Origin: Sacculina carcini
Taxonomy: Eukaryota; Arthropoda; Thecostraca; Sacculinidae
Reading direction: 5' to 3'
NCBI GenBank assembly: GCA_916048095.2
Contig: CAJZIA020000003.1
Location: forward strand, 648,244-712,243
Length of the DNA stretch: 64,000 nucleotides
Within the stretch, counting starts at the first letter, position 1. The number at the start of each line of letters is the position of its first letter. Positions 33,209-46,997 of this stretch are shown in pieces. The notes beneath the pieces were generated by a model. It did no database searches and was not told where the DNA came from. It worked only from the letters and a program-made list of their open reading frames with translations. Made by a program: the position numbers and the translations under genes.

Positions 33209-34883
33209 TTTTCTTTATTTTCTTTATTTTCTTTATTTTCTTTATTTTCTTTATTTTCTTTATTTTCTTTATTTTCTTTATTTTCTTTATTTTCTTTATT
33301 TTCTTTATTTTCTTTATTTTCTTTATTTTCTTTATTTTATTTATTTTCTTTATTTTATTTATTTTATTTATTTTATTTATTTTATTTATTTTATTTATTT
33401 ACTTTATTTACTTTATTTACTTTATTTACTTTATTTACTTTATTTACTTTATTTACTTTATTTACTTTATTTACTTTATTTACTTTATTTTCTTTATTTT
33501 CTTTATTTTCTTTATTTTCTTTATTTTCTTTATTTTCTTTATTTTCTTTATTTTCTTTATTTTCTTTATTTTCTTTATTTTCTTTATTTTCTTTATTTTC
33601 TTTATTTTCTTTATTTTCTTTATTTTCTTTATTTTCTTTATTTTCTTTATTTTCTTTATTTTCTTTATTTTCTTTATTTTCTTTATTTTCTTTATTTTCT
33701 TTATTTTCTTTATTTTCTTTATTTTCTTTATTTTATTTATTTTCTTTATTTTCTTTATTTTCTTTATTTTATTTATTTTATTTATTTTATTTATTCTCTT
33801 TATTTTATTTATTTTATTTATTTTCTTCATTTTCTTCATTTTCTTTATTTTCTTTATTTTCTTTATTTTCTTTATTTTCTTTATTTTCTTTATTTTCTTT
33901 ATTTTCTTTATTTTCTTTATTTTCTTTATTTTCTTTATTTTATTTATTTTATTTATTTTATTTTATTCATCCAATTTATTTCGATTATTTGTGTGTAGAG
34001 TTTAGTGTTGAGTGAAGAAAGTTATTACCTGGCTGGGATTCGAACCGAGGTCCTCGGGGTTCGAGCAGAGTCTTACGCGGTTCGGCCATTGTGGATGTTC
34101 AAGTGAGATGGTTTATATGTGGTATATATAGTGCGCAAGCACGAGTGTACAATTAATATATAGAATTGTGAGATACTTGTGGCGCACATGATACAATTGT
34201 GGCGCACGTATTAGATATATTAATGTTTATTATATTTGGTTATGCTAACTAAATTAATTTAGAGTTGTGAGACGAATGCACATGATACAATTGTGGCGCG
34301 CGTATTTGGTATATTAATGTTTATTATATTATGTTATGCTAATTAAATAAATTTAGAGAATTGTGAAACACTTGTGACGCACATGATACAATTGTGGCGC
34401 GCGTATTAGGTATATTAATGTTTTTTAAATTAGTTTGAGAATTAAATTAATTCATAGAATTGTGAGACACTTGTGGCGCACATGATACAATTGTGGCGCA
34501 CGTATTTCGTATATTAATGTTTATTATATTAGGTTATGATAATTAGTTGTGTTAAAACAAGTTGATTTAAAAATATAATGAAATTAATTTGAAAAATATT
34601 TATCAAGTGTGTTTAAACGGGTGAATAGACGGTGGATGGTAGAAGATGTCTATAACAATGATTTGTTCAAACTGCGCATGCGCAGACGTCAGCGCGGTAT
34701 CACGTACGCGGTGCGTGATTGTGCACCATCCAAGGTTACCTTGAGATGGCGCCAGACTGGCGGGGAATGTGTTTGATGTACTGCGCATGCGCAGACGTCA
34801 GCGCGGTATCATGGTGTGTGCATTGCATCAGCCAAGGTGACCTTGAATGCAGTGCTGAGTCAGCACTGCTGACGTCATCTATA
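33209..34883 (-). repeat. Right unit 2 (full)
   Basis: The tail is at 33209-33966 and the head at 34028-34088. The tail holds about ten TTTACTTTA steps (AAAGTAAAT on -) near 33400-33485, a variant run shared only with units 3 and 4. Confidence 0.9.
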
Positions 34884-36639
34884 TTTTCTTTATTTTCTTT
34901 ATTTTCTTTATTTTCTTTATTTTCTTTATTTTCTTTATTTTCTTTATTTTCTTTATTTTCTTTATTTTCTTTATTTTCTTTATTTTCTTTATTTTCTTTA
35001 TTTTCTTTATTTTATTTATTTTATTTATTTTATTTATTTTATTTATTTTATTTATTTTATTTATTTTATTTATTTTATTTATTTACTTTATTTACTTTAT
35101 TTACTTTATTTACTTTATTTACTTTATTTACTTTATTTACTTTATTTACTTTATTTACTTTATTTACTTTATTTACTTTATTTTCTTTATTTTCTTTATT
35201 TTCTTTATTTTCTTTATTTTCTTTATTTTCTTTATTTTCTTTATTTTCTTTATTTTCTTTATTTTCTTTATTTTCTTTATTTTCTTTATTTTCTTTATTT
35301 TCTTTATTTTCTTTATTTTCTTTATTTTCTTTATTTTCTTTATTTTCTTTATTTTCTTTATTTTCTTTATTTTCTTTATTTTCTTTATTTTCTTTATTTT
35401 CTTTATTTTCTTTATTTTCTTTATTTTCTTTATTTTCTTTATTTTCTTTATTTTCTTTATTTTCTTTATTTTCTTTATTTTCTTTATTTTCTTTATTTTC
35501 TTTATTTTATTTATTTTATTTATTTTATTTATTTTCTTCATTTTATTTATTTTCTTTATTTTCTTTATTTTCTTTATTTTCTTTATTTTCTTTATTTTCT
35601 TTATTTTCTTTATTTTCTTTATTTTCTTTATTTTCTTTATTTTCTTTATTTTCTTTATTTTATTTATTTTATTTATTTTATTTATTTTATTTATTTTATT
35701 TATTTTATTTATTTTATTTTATTCATCCAATTTATTTCGATTATTTGTGTGTAGAGTTTAGTGTTGAGTGAAGAAAGTTATTACCTGGCTGGGATTCGAA
35801 CCGAGGTCCTCGGGGTTCGAGCAGAGTCTTACGCGGTTCGGCCATTGTGGATGTTCAAGTGAGATGGTTTATATGTGGTATATATAGTGCGCAAGCACGA
35901 GTGTACAATTAATATATAGAATTGTGAGATACTTGTGGCGCACATGATACAATTGTGGCGCACGTATTAGATATATTAATGTTTATTATATTTGGTTATG
36001 CTAACTAAATTAATTTAGAGTTGTGAGACAAATGCACATGATACAATTGTGGCGCGCGTATTTGGTATATTAATGTTTATTATATTATGTTATGCTAATT
36101 AAATAAATTTAGAGAATTGTGAGACACTTGTGACGCACATGATACAATTGTGGCGCGCGTATTAGGTATATTAATGTTTTTTAAATTAGTTTGAGAATTA
36201 AATTAATTCATAGAATTGTGAGACACTTGTGGCGCACATGATACAATTGTGGCGCAGGTATTTCGTATATTAATGTTTATTATATTAGGTTATGATAATT
36301 AGTTGTGTTAAAACAAGTTGATTTAAAAATATAATGAAATTAATTTGAAAAATATTTATCAAGTGTGTTTAAACGGGTGAATAGACGGTGGATGGTAGAA
36401 GATGTCTATAACAATGATTTGTTCAAACTGCGCATGCGCAGACGTCAGCGCGGTATCACGTACGCGGTGCGTGATTGTGCACCATCCAAGGTTACCTTGA
36501 GATGGCGCCAGACTGGCGGGGAATGTGTTTGATGTACTGCGCATGCGCAGACGTCAGCGCGGTATCATGGTGTGTGCATTGCATCAGCCAAAGTGACCTT
36601 GAATGCAGTGCTGAGTCAGCACTGCTGACGTCATCTATA
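34884..36639 (-). repeat. Right unit 3 (full)
   Basis: The tail is at 34884-35722 and the head at 35784-35844. It has a TTTACTTTA run near 35083-35175. The ERR-type motif of the module is mutated (AAAGTGACC at about 36590). Confidence 0.9.
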
Positions 36640-38710
36640 TTTTCTTTATTTTCTTTATTTTCTTTATTTTCTTTATTTTCTTTATTTTCTTTATTTTCTT
36701 TATTTTCTTTATTTTCTTTATTTTCTTTATTTTCTTTATTTTCTTTATTTTCTTTATTTTCTTTATTTTCTTTATTTTCTTTATTTTCTTTATTTTCTTT
36801 ATTTTCTTTATTTTCTTTATTTTCTTTATTTTCTTTATTTTCTTTATTTTCTTTATTTTCTTTATTTTCTTTATTTTCTTTATTTTCTTTATTTTCTTTA
36901 TTTTCTTTATTTTCTTTATTTTCTTTATTTTCTTTATTTTCTTTATTTTCTTTATTTTCTTTATTTTCTTTATTTTCTTTATTTTCTTTATTTTCTTTAT
37001 TTTCTTTATTTTCTTTATTTTCTTTATTTTCTTCATTTTCTTTATTTTCTTTATTTTCTTTATTTTCTTTATTTTCTTTATTTTCTTTATTTTCTTTATT
37101 TTCTTTATTTTCTTTATTTTCTTTATTTTCTTTATTTTCTTTATTTTCTTTATTTTCTTTATTTTCTTTATTTTCTTTATTTTCTTTATTTTCTTTATTT
37201 TCTTTATTTTCTTTATTTTCTTTATTTTCTTTATTTTCTTTATTTTCTTTATTTTCTTTATTTTATTTATTTTATTTATTTTATTTATTTTATTTATTTT
37301 ATTTATTTTATTTATTTACTTTATTTACTTTATTTACTTTATTTTCTTTATTTTCTTTATTTTCTTTATTTTCTTTATTTTCTTTATTTTCTTTATTTTC
37401 TTTATTTTATTTATTTTATTTATTTTCTTTATTTTCTTTATTTTCTTTATTTTCTTTATTTTCTTTATTTTCTTTATTTTCTTTATTTTCTTTATTTTCT
37501 TTATTTTCTTTATTTTCTTTATTTTATTTATTTTATTTATTTTCTTTATTTTCTTTATTTTCTTTATTTTCTTTATTTTCTTTATTTTCTTTATTTTATT
37601 TATTTTCTTTATTTTCTTTATTTTATTTATTTTATTTATTTTCTTCATTTTATTTATTTTCTTTATTTTCTTTATTTTCTTTATTTTCTTTATTTTCTTT
37701 ATTTTCTTTATTTTCTTTATTTTCTTTATTTTCTTTATTTTCTATATTTTCTTTATTTTATTTATTTTATTTATTTTATTTATTTTATTTTATTCATCCA
37801 ATTTATTTCGATTATTTGTGTGTAGAGTTTAGTGTTGAGTGAAGAAAGTTATTACCTGGCTGGGATTCGAACCGAGGTCCTCGGGGTTCGAGCAGAGTCT
37901 TACGCGGTTCGGCCATTGTGGATGTTCAAGTGAGATGGTTTATATGTGGTATATATAGTGCGCAAGCACGAGTGTACAATTAATATATAGAATTGTGAGA
38001 TACTTGTGGCGCACATGATACAATTGTGGCGCACGTATTAGATATATTAATGTTTATTATATTTGGTTATGCTAACTAAATTAATTTAGAGTTGTGAGAC
38101 AAATGCACATGATACAATTGTGGCGCGCGTATTTGGTATATTAATGTTTATTATATTATGTTATGCTAATTAAATAAATTTAGAGAATTGTGAAACACTT
38201 GTGACGCACATGATACAATTGTGGCGCGCGTATTAGGTATATTAATGTTTTTTAAATTTGTTTGAGAATTAAATTAATTCATAGAATTGTGAGACACTTG
38301 TGGCGCACATGATACAATTGTGGCGCACGTATTTCGTATATTAATGTTTATTATATTAGGTTATGATAATTAGTTGTGTTAAAACAAGTTGATTTAAAAA
38401 TATAATGAAATTAATTTGAAAAATATTTATCAAGTGTGTTTAAACGGGTGAATAGACGGTGGATGGTAGAAGATGTCTATAACAATGATTTGTTCAAACT
38501 GCGCATGCGCAGACGTCAGCGCGGTATCACGTACGCGGTGCGTGATTGTGCACCATCCAAGGTTACCTTGAGATGGCGCCAGACTGGCGGGGAATGTGTT
38601 TGATGTACTGCGCATGCGCAGACGTCAGCGCGGTATCATGGTGTGTGCATTGCATCAGCCAAGGTGACCTTGAATGCAGTGCTGAGTCAGCACTGCTGAC
38701 GTCATCTATA
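36640..38710 (-). repeat. Right unit 4 (full)
   Basis: The tail is at 36640-37793 and the head at 37855-37915. Only three TTTACTTTA steps (near 37315) remain. A CTATATTTTC mark near 37742 links it to units 5 and 7. Confidence 0.9.
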
Positions 38711-40286
38711 TTTTCTTTATTTTCTTTATTTTCTTTATTTTCTTTATTTTCTTTATTTTCTTTATTTTATTTATTTTCTTTATTTTCTTTATTTTCTTTA
38801 TTTTCTTTATTTTCTTTATTTTCTTTATTTTCTTTATTTTCTTTATTTTCTTTATTTTCTTTATTTTCTTTATTTTCTTTATTTTCTTTATTTTCTTTAT
38901 TTTCTTTATTTTCTTTATTTTCTTTATTTTCTTTATTTTCTTTATTTTCTTTATTTTCTTTATTTTCTTTATTTTCTTTATTTTCTTTATTTTCTTTATT
39001 TTCTTTATTTTCTTTATTTTCTTTATTTTCTTTATTTTCTTTATTTTCTTTATTTTCTTTATTTTCTTTATTTTCTTTATTTTCTTTATTTTCTTTATTT
39101 TCTTTATTTTCTTTATTTTCTTTATTTTCTTTATTTTCTTTATTTTATTTATTTTATTTATTTTATTTATTTTCTTTATTTTCTTTATTTTCTTTATTTT
39201 CTTTATTTTCTTTATTTTCTTTATTTTCTTTATTTTCTTTATTTTCTTTATTTTCTTTATTTTCTTTATTTTCTTTTTTTTCTTTATTTTCTTTATTTTC
39301 TTTATTTTCTTTATTTTCTTTATTTTATTTATTTTCTATATTTTCTTTATTTTATTTATTTTATTTTATTCATCCAATTTATTTCGATTATTTGTGTGTA
39401 GAGTTTAGTGTTGAGTGAAGAAAGTTATTACCTGGCTGGGATTCGAACCGAGGTCCTCGGGGTTCGAGCAGAGTCTTACGCGGTTCGGCCATTGTAGATG
39501 TTCAAGTGAGATGGTTTATATGTGGTATATATAGTGCGCAAGCACGAGTGTACAATTAATATATAGAATTGTGAGATACTTGTGGCGCACATGATACAAT
39601 TGTGGCGCACGTATTAGATATATTAATGTTTATTATATTTGGTTATGCTAACTAAATTAATTTAGAGTTGTGAGACAAATGCACATGATACAATTGTGGC
39701 GCGCGTATTTGGTATATTAATGTTTATTATATTATGTTATGCTAATTAAATAAATTTAGAGAATTGTGAAACACTTGTGACGCACATGATACAATTGTGG
39801 CGCGCGTATTAGGTATATTAATGTTTTTTAAATTAGTTTGAGAATTAAATTAATTCATAGAATTGTGAGACACTTGTGGCGCACATGATACAATTGTGGC
39901 GCACGTATTTCGTATATTAATGTTTATTATATTAGGTTATGATAATTAGTTGTGTTAAAACAAGTTGATTAAAAAATATAATGAAATTAATTTGAAAAAT
40001 ATTTATCAAGTGTGTTTAAACGGGTGAATAGACGGTGGATGGTAGAAGATGTCTATAACAATGATTTGCTCAAACTGCGCATGCGCAGACGTCAGCGCGG
40101 TATCACGTACGCGGTGCGTGATTGTGCACCATCCAAGGTTACCTTGAGATGGCGCCAGACTGGCGGGGAATGTGTTTGATGTACTGCGCATGCGCAGACG
40201 TCAGCGCGGTATCATGGTGTGTGCATTGCATCAGCCAAGGTGACCTTGAATGCAGTGCTGAGTCAGCACTGCTGACGTCATCTATA
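38711..40286 (-). repeat. Right unit 5 (full)
   Basis: The tail is at 38711-39369 and the head at 39431-39491. It is the first unit with CATTGTAGATG beside the head. The CTATATTTTC mark is near 39337. It pairs with unit 6 as the first higher-order repeat. Confidence 0.9.
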
Positions 40287-42566
40287 TTTTCTTCATTTTC
40301 TTTATTTTCTTTATTTTCTTTATTTTATTTATTTTCTTTATTTTCTTTATTTTATTTATTTTCTTTATTTTCTTTATTTTCTTTATTTTCTTTTTTGTTT
40401 TCTTTATTTTCTTTATTTTCTTTATTTTCTTTATTTTCTTTATTTTCTTTATTTTCTTTATTTTCTTTATTTTCTTTATTTTCTTTATTTTCTTTATTTT
40501 CTTTATTTTCTTTATTTTCTTTATTTTCTTTATTTTCTTTATTTTCTTTATTTTCTTTATTTTCTTTATTTTCTTTATTTTCTTTATTTTCTTTATTTTC
40601 TTTATTTTCTTTATTTTCTTTATTTTCTTTATTTTCTTTATTTTCTTTATTTTCTTTATTTTCTTTATTTTCTTTATTTTCTTTATTTTCTTTATTTTCT
40701 TTATTTTCTTTATTTTCTTTATTTTCTTTATTTTCTTTATTTTCTTTATTTTCTTTATTTTCTTTATTTTCTTTATTTTCTTTATTTTCTTTATTTTCTT
40801 TATTTTCTTTATTTTCTTTATTTTCTTTATTTTCTTTATTTTCTTTATTTTCTTTATTTTCTTTATTTTCTTTATTTTATTTATTATATTTATTTTATTT
40901 ATTTTATTTATTTTCTTTATTTTATTTATTTTCTTTATTTTCTTTATTTTCTTTATTTTCTTTATTTTATTTATTTTCTTTATTTTCTTTATTTTCTTTA
41001 TTTTCTTTATTTTCTTTATTTTCTTTATTTTCTTTATTTTCTTTATTTTCTTTATTTTCTTTATTTTCTTTATTTTCTTTATTTTCTTTATTTTCTTTAT
41101 TTTCTTTATTTTCTTTATTTTCTTTATTTTCTTTATTTTCTTTATTTTCTTTATTTTCTTTATTTTCTTTATTTTCTTTATTTTCTTTATTTTCTTTATT
41201 TTCTTTATTTTCTTTATTTTATTTATTTTATTTATTTTATTTATTTTCTTCATTTTCTTCATTTTCTTCATTTTATTTATTTTATTTATTTTATTTATTT
41301 TATTTATTTTATTTATTTTATTTATTTTATTTATTTTATTTATTTTATTTATTTTATTTATTTTATTTATTTTATTTATTTTATTTATTTTATTTATTTT
41401 ATTTATTTTATTTATTTTATTTATTTTATTTATTTTATTTATTTTATTTATTTTATTTATTTTATTTATTTTATTTAATTCATCCAATTTATTTCGATTA
41501 TTTGTGTGTAGAGTTTAGTGTTGAGTGAAGAAAGTTATTACCTGGCTGGGATTCGAACCGAGGTCCTCGGGGTTCGAGCAGAGTCTTACGCGGTTCGGCC
41601 ATTGTAGATGTTCAAGAGAGATGGTTTATATGTGGTATATATTTATTTATTTATTGATTTATTTCGATTATTTGTGTGTAGAGTTTAGTGTTGAGTGAAG
41701 AAAGTTATTACCTGGCTGGGATTCGAACCGAGGTCCTCGGGGTTCGAGCAGAGTCTTACGCGGTTCGGCCATTGTAGATGTTCAAGTGAGATGGTTTATA
41801 TGTGGTATATATAGTGCGCAAGCACGAGTGTACAATTAATATATAGAATTGTGAGATACTTGTGGCGCACATGATACAATTGTGGCGCACGTATTAGATA
41901 TATTAATGTTTATTATATTTGGTTATGCTAACTAAATTAATTTAGAGTTGTGAGACAAATGCACATGATACAATTGTGGCGCGCGTATTTGGTATATTAA
42001 TGTTTATTATATTATGTTATGCTAATTAAATAAATTTAGAGAATTGTGAAACACTTGTGACGCACATGATACAATTGTGGCGCGCGTATTAGGTATATTA
42101 ATGTTTTTTAAATTAGTTTGAGAATTAAATTAATTCATAGAATTGTGAGACACTTGTGGCGCACATGATATAATTGTGGCGCACGTATTTCGTATATTAA
42201 TGTTTATTATATTAGGTTATGATAATTAGTTGTGTTAAAACAAGTTGATTAAAAAATATAATGAAATTAATTTGAAAAATATTTATCAAGTGTGTTTAAA
42301 CGGGTGAATAGACGGTGGATGGTAGAAGATGTCTATAACAATGATTTGCTCAAACTGCGCATGCGCAGACGTCAGCGCGGTATCACGTACGCGGTGCGTG
42401 ATTGTGCACCATCCAAGGTTACCTTGAGATGGCGCCAGACTGGCGGGGAATGTGTTTGATGTACTGCGCATGCGCAGACGTCAGCGCGGTATCATGGTGT
42501 GTGCATTGCATCAGCCAAGGTGACCTTGAATGCAGTGCTGAGTCAGCACTGCTGACGTCATCTATA
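40287..42566 (-). repeat. Right unit 6 (full, double head)
   Basis: The tail (40287-41478) begins with a TTCATTTTC mark and CTTTTTTGTTTTC near 40391, and ends in a ~200-bp pure TTTATTTTA run. The head is duplicated with a 170-bp period (41541-41601 and 41711-41771), separated by a remnant tail of about 25 bp. Confidence 0.9.
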
Positions 42567-44537
42567 TTTTCTTCATTTTCTTTATTTTCTTTATTTTATT
42601 TATTTTCTTTATTTTCTTTATTTTATTTATTTTCTTTATTTTCTTTATTTTCTTTATTTTCTTTTTTGTTTTCTTTATTTTCTTTATTTTCTTTATTTTC
42701 TTTATTTTCTTTTTTGTTTTCTTTATTTTCTTTATTTTCTTTATTTTCTTTTTTGTTTTCTTTATTTTCTTTATTTTCTTTATTTTCTTTATTTTCTTTA
42801 TTTTCTTTATTTTCTTTATTTTCTTTATTTTCTTTATTTTCTTTATTTTCTTTATTTTCTTTATTTTCTTTATTTTCTTTATTTTCTTTATTTTCTTTAT
42901 TTTCTTTATTTTCTTTATTTTCTTTATTTTCTTTATTTTCTTTATTTTCTTTATTTTCTTTATTTTCTTTATTTTCTTTATTTTCTTTATTTTCTTTATT
43001 TTCTTTATTTTCTTTATTTTCTTTATTTTCTTTATTTTCTTTATTTTCTTTATTTTCTTTATTTTCTTTATTTTCTTTATTTTCTTTATTTTCTTTATTT
43101 TCTTTATTTTCTTTATTTTCTTTATTTTCTTTATTTTCTTTATTTTCTTTATTTTCTTTATTTTCTTTATTTTCTTTATTTTCTTTATTTTCTTTATTTT
43201 CTTTATTTTCTTTATTTTCTTTATTTTCTTTATTTTCTTTATTTTCTTTATTTTCTTTATTTTCTTTATTTTCTTTATTTTCTTTATTTTCTTTATTTTC
43301 TTTATTTTCTTTATTTTCTTTATTTTCTTTATTTTCTTTATTTTCTTTATTTTCTTTATTTTCTTTATTTTATTTATTTTATTTATTTTATTTATTTTCT
43401 TTATTTTCTTTATTTTCTTTATTTTCTTTATTTTCTTTATTTTCTTTATTTTCTTTATTTTCTTTATTTTCTTTATTTTCTTTATTTTCTTTATTTTCTT
43501 TATTTTCTTTATTTTCTTTATTTTCTTTATTTTCTTTATTTTCTTTATTTTCTTTATTTTCTTTATTTTCTTTATTTTATTTATTTTCTATATTTTCTTT
43601 ATTTTATTTATTTTATTTTATTCATCCAATTTATTTCGATTATTTGTGTGTAGAGTTTAGTGTTGAGTGAAGAAAGTTATTACCTGGCTGGGATTCGAAC
43701 CGAGGTCCTCGGGGTTCGAGCAGAGTCTTACGCGGTTCGGCCATTGTAGATGTTCAAGTGAGATGGTTTATATGTGGTATATATAGTGCGCAAGCACGAG
43801 TGTACAATTAATATATAGAATTGTGAGATACTTGTGGCGCACATGATACAATTGTGGCGCACGTATTAGATATATTAATGTTTATTATATTTGGTTATGC
43901 TAACTAAATTAATTTAGAGTTGTGAGACAAATGCACATGATACAATTGTGGCGCGCGTATTTGGTATATTAATGTTTATTATATTATGTTATGCTAATTA
44001 AATAAATTTAGAGAATTGTGAAACACTTGTGACGCACATGATACAATTGTGGCGCGCGTATTAGGTATATTAATGTTTTTTAAATTAGTTAGAGAATTAA
44101 ATTAATTCATAGAATTGTGAGACACTTGTGGCGCACATGATACAATTGTGGCGCACGTATTTCGTATATTAATGTTTATTATATTAGGTTATGATAATTA
44201 GTTGTGTTAAAACAAGTTGATTAAAAATATAATGAAATTAATTTGAAAAATATTTATCAAGTGTGTTTAAACGGGTGAATAGACGGTGGATGGTAGAAGA
44301 TGTCTATAACAATGATTTGCTCAAACTGCGCATGCGCAGACGTCAGCGCGGTATCACGTACGCGGTGCGTGATTGTGCACCATCCAAGGTTACCTTGAGA
44401 TGGCGCCAGACTGGCGGGGAATGTGTTTGATGTACTGCGCATGCGCAGACGTCAGCGCGGTATCATGGTGTGTGCATTGCATCAGCCAAGGTGACCTTGA
44501 ATGCAGTGCTGAGTCAGCACTGCTGACGTCATCTATA
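42567..44537 (-). repeat. Right unit 7 (full)
   Basis: The tail is at 42567-43620 and the head at 43683-43743. The proximal signature of unit 6 is present with the CTTTTTTGTTTTC mark triplicated (42661-42755). The distal CTATATTTTC mark is as in unit 5. Confidence 0.9.
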
Positions 44538-46997
44538 TTTTCTTCATTTTCTTTATTTTCTTTATTTTATTTATTTTCTTTATTTTCTTTATTTTATTTA
44601 TTTTCTTTATTTTCTTTATTTTCTTTATTTTCTTTTTTGTTTTCTTTATTTTCTTTATTTTCTTTATTTTCTTTATTTTCTTTATTTTCTTTATTTTCTT
44701 TATTTTCTTTATTTTCTTTATTTTCTTTATTTTCTTTATTTTCTTTATTTTCTTTATTTTCTTTATTTTCTTTATTTTCTTTATTTTCTTTATTTTCTTT
44801 ATTTTCTTTATTTTCTTTATTTTCTTTATTTTCTTTATTTTCTTTATTTTCTTTATTTTCTTTATTTTCTTTATTTTCTTTATTTTCTTTATTTTCTTTA
44901 TTTTCTTTATTTTCTTTATTTTCTTTATTTTCTTTATTTTCTTTATTTTCTTTATTTTCTTTATTTTCTTTATTTTCTTTATTTTCTTTATTTTCTTTAT
45001 TTTCTTTATTTTCTTTATTTTCTTTATTTTCTTTATTTTCTTTATTTTCTTTATTTTCTTTATTTTCTTTATTTTCTTTATTTTCTTTATTTTCTTTATT
45101 TTCTTTATTTTCTTTATTTTCTTTATTTTATTTATTTTATTTATTTTCTTTATTTTCTTTATTTTCTTTATTTTCTTTATTTTCTTTATTTTCTTTATTT
45201 TCTTTATTTTCTTTATTTTATTTATTTTCTTTATTTTCTTTATTTTCTTTATTTTCTTTATTTTCTTTATTTTCTTTATTTTCTTTATTTTCTTTATTTT
45301 CTTTATTTTCTTTATTTTCTTTATTTTCTTTATTTTCTTTATTTTCTTTATTTTCTTTATTTTCTTTATTTTCTTTATTTTCTTTATTTTCTTTATTTTC
45401 TTTATTTTCTTTATTTTCTTTATTTTCTTTATTTTCTTTATTTTCTTTATTTTCTTTATTTTCTTTATTTTCTTTATTTTCTTTATTTTCTTTATTTTCT
45501 TTATTTTATTTATTTTATTTATTTTATTTATTTTCTTCATTTTCTTCATTTTCTTCATTTTATTTATTTTATTTATTTTATTTATTTTATTTATTTTATT
45601 TATTTTATTTATTTTATTTATTTTATTTATTTTATTTATTTTATTTATTTTATTTATTTTATTTATTTTATTTATTTTATTTATTTTATTTATTTTATTT
45701 ATTTTATTTATTTTATTTATTTTATTTATTTTATTTATTTTATTTATTTTATTTATTTTATTTATTTTATTTATTTTATTTATTTTATTTATTTTATTTA
45801 TTTTATTTAATTCATCCAATTTATTTCGATTATTTGTGTGTAGAGTTTAGTGTTGAGTGAACAAAGTTATTACCTGGCTGGGATTCGAACCGAGGTCCTC
45901 GGGGTTCGAGCAGAGTCTTACGCGGTTCGGCCATTGTAGATGTTCAAGAGAGATGGTTTATATGTGGTATATATTTATTTATTTATTGATTTATTTCGAT
46001 TATTTGTGTGTAGAGTTTAGTGTTGAGTGAAGAAAGTTATTACCTGGCTGGGATTCGAACCGAGGTCCTCGGGGTTCGAGCAGAGTCTTACGCGGTTCGG
46101 CCATTGTAGATGTTCAAGAGAGATGGTTTATATGTGGTATATATAGTGCGCAAGAACGAGTGTACAATTAATATATAGAATTGTGAGATACTTGTGGCGC
46201 ACATGATACAATTGTGGCGCACGTATTAGATATATTAATGTTTATTATATTTGGTTATGCTAACTAAATTAATTTAGAGTTGTGAGACAAATGCACATGA
46301 TACAATTGTGGCGCGCGTATTTGGTATATTAATGTTTATTATATTATGTTATGCTAATTAAATAAATTTAGAGAATTGTGAAACACTTGTGACGCACATG
46401 ATACAATTGTGGCGCGCGTATTAGGTATATTAATGTTTTTTAAATTAGTTTGAGAATTAAATTAGTTCATAGAATTGTGAGACACTTGTGGCGCACATGA
46501 TACAATTGTGGCGCGCGTATTAGGTATATTAATGTTTTTTAAATTAGTTTGAGAATTAAATTAATTCATAGAATTGTGAGACACTTGTGGCGCACATGAT
46601 ACAATTGTGGCGCACGTATTTCGTATATTAATGTTTATTATATTAGGTTATGATAATTAGTTGTGTTAAAACAAGTTGATTTAAAAATATAATGAAATTA
46701 ATTTGAAAAATATTTATCAAGTGTGTTTAAACGGGTGAATAGACGGTGGATGGTAGAAGATGTCTATAACAATGATTTGTTCAAACTGCGCATGCGCAGA
46801 CGTCAGCGCGGTATCACGTACGCGGTGCGTGATTGTGCACCATCCAAGGTTACCTTGAGATGGCGCCAGACTGGCGGGGAATGTGTTTGATGTACTGCGC
46901 ATGCGCAGACGTCAGCGCGGTATCATGGTGTGTGCATTGCATCAGCCAAGGTGACCTTGAATGCAGTGCTGAGTCAGCACTGCTGACGTCATCTATA
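44538..46997 (-). repeat. Right unit 8 (full, double head, five subrepeats)
   Basis: The tail is at 44538-45810. The heads at 45873-45933 and 46043-46103 repeat the 170-bp duplication of unit 6. One 90-bp subrepeat is duplicated (about 46405-46570), giving five. Confidence 0.9.
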
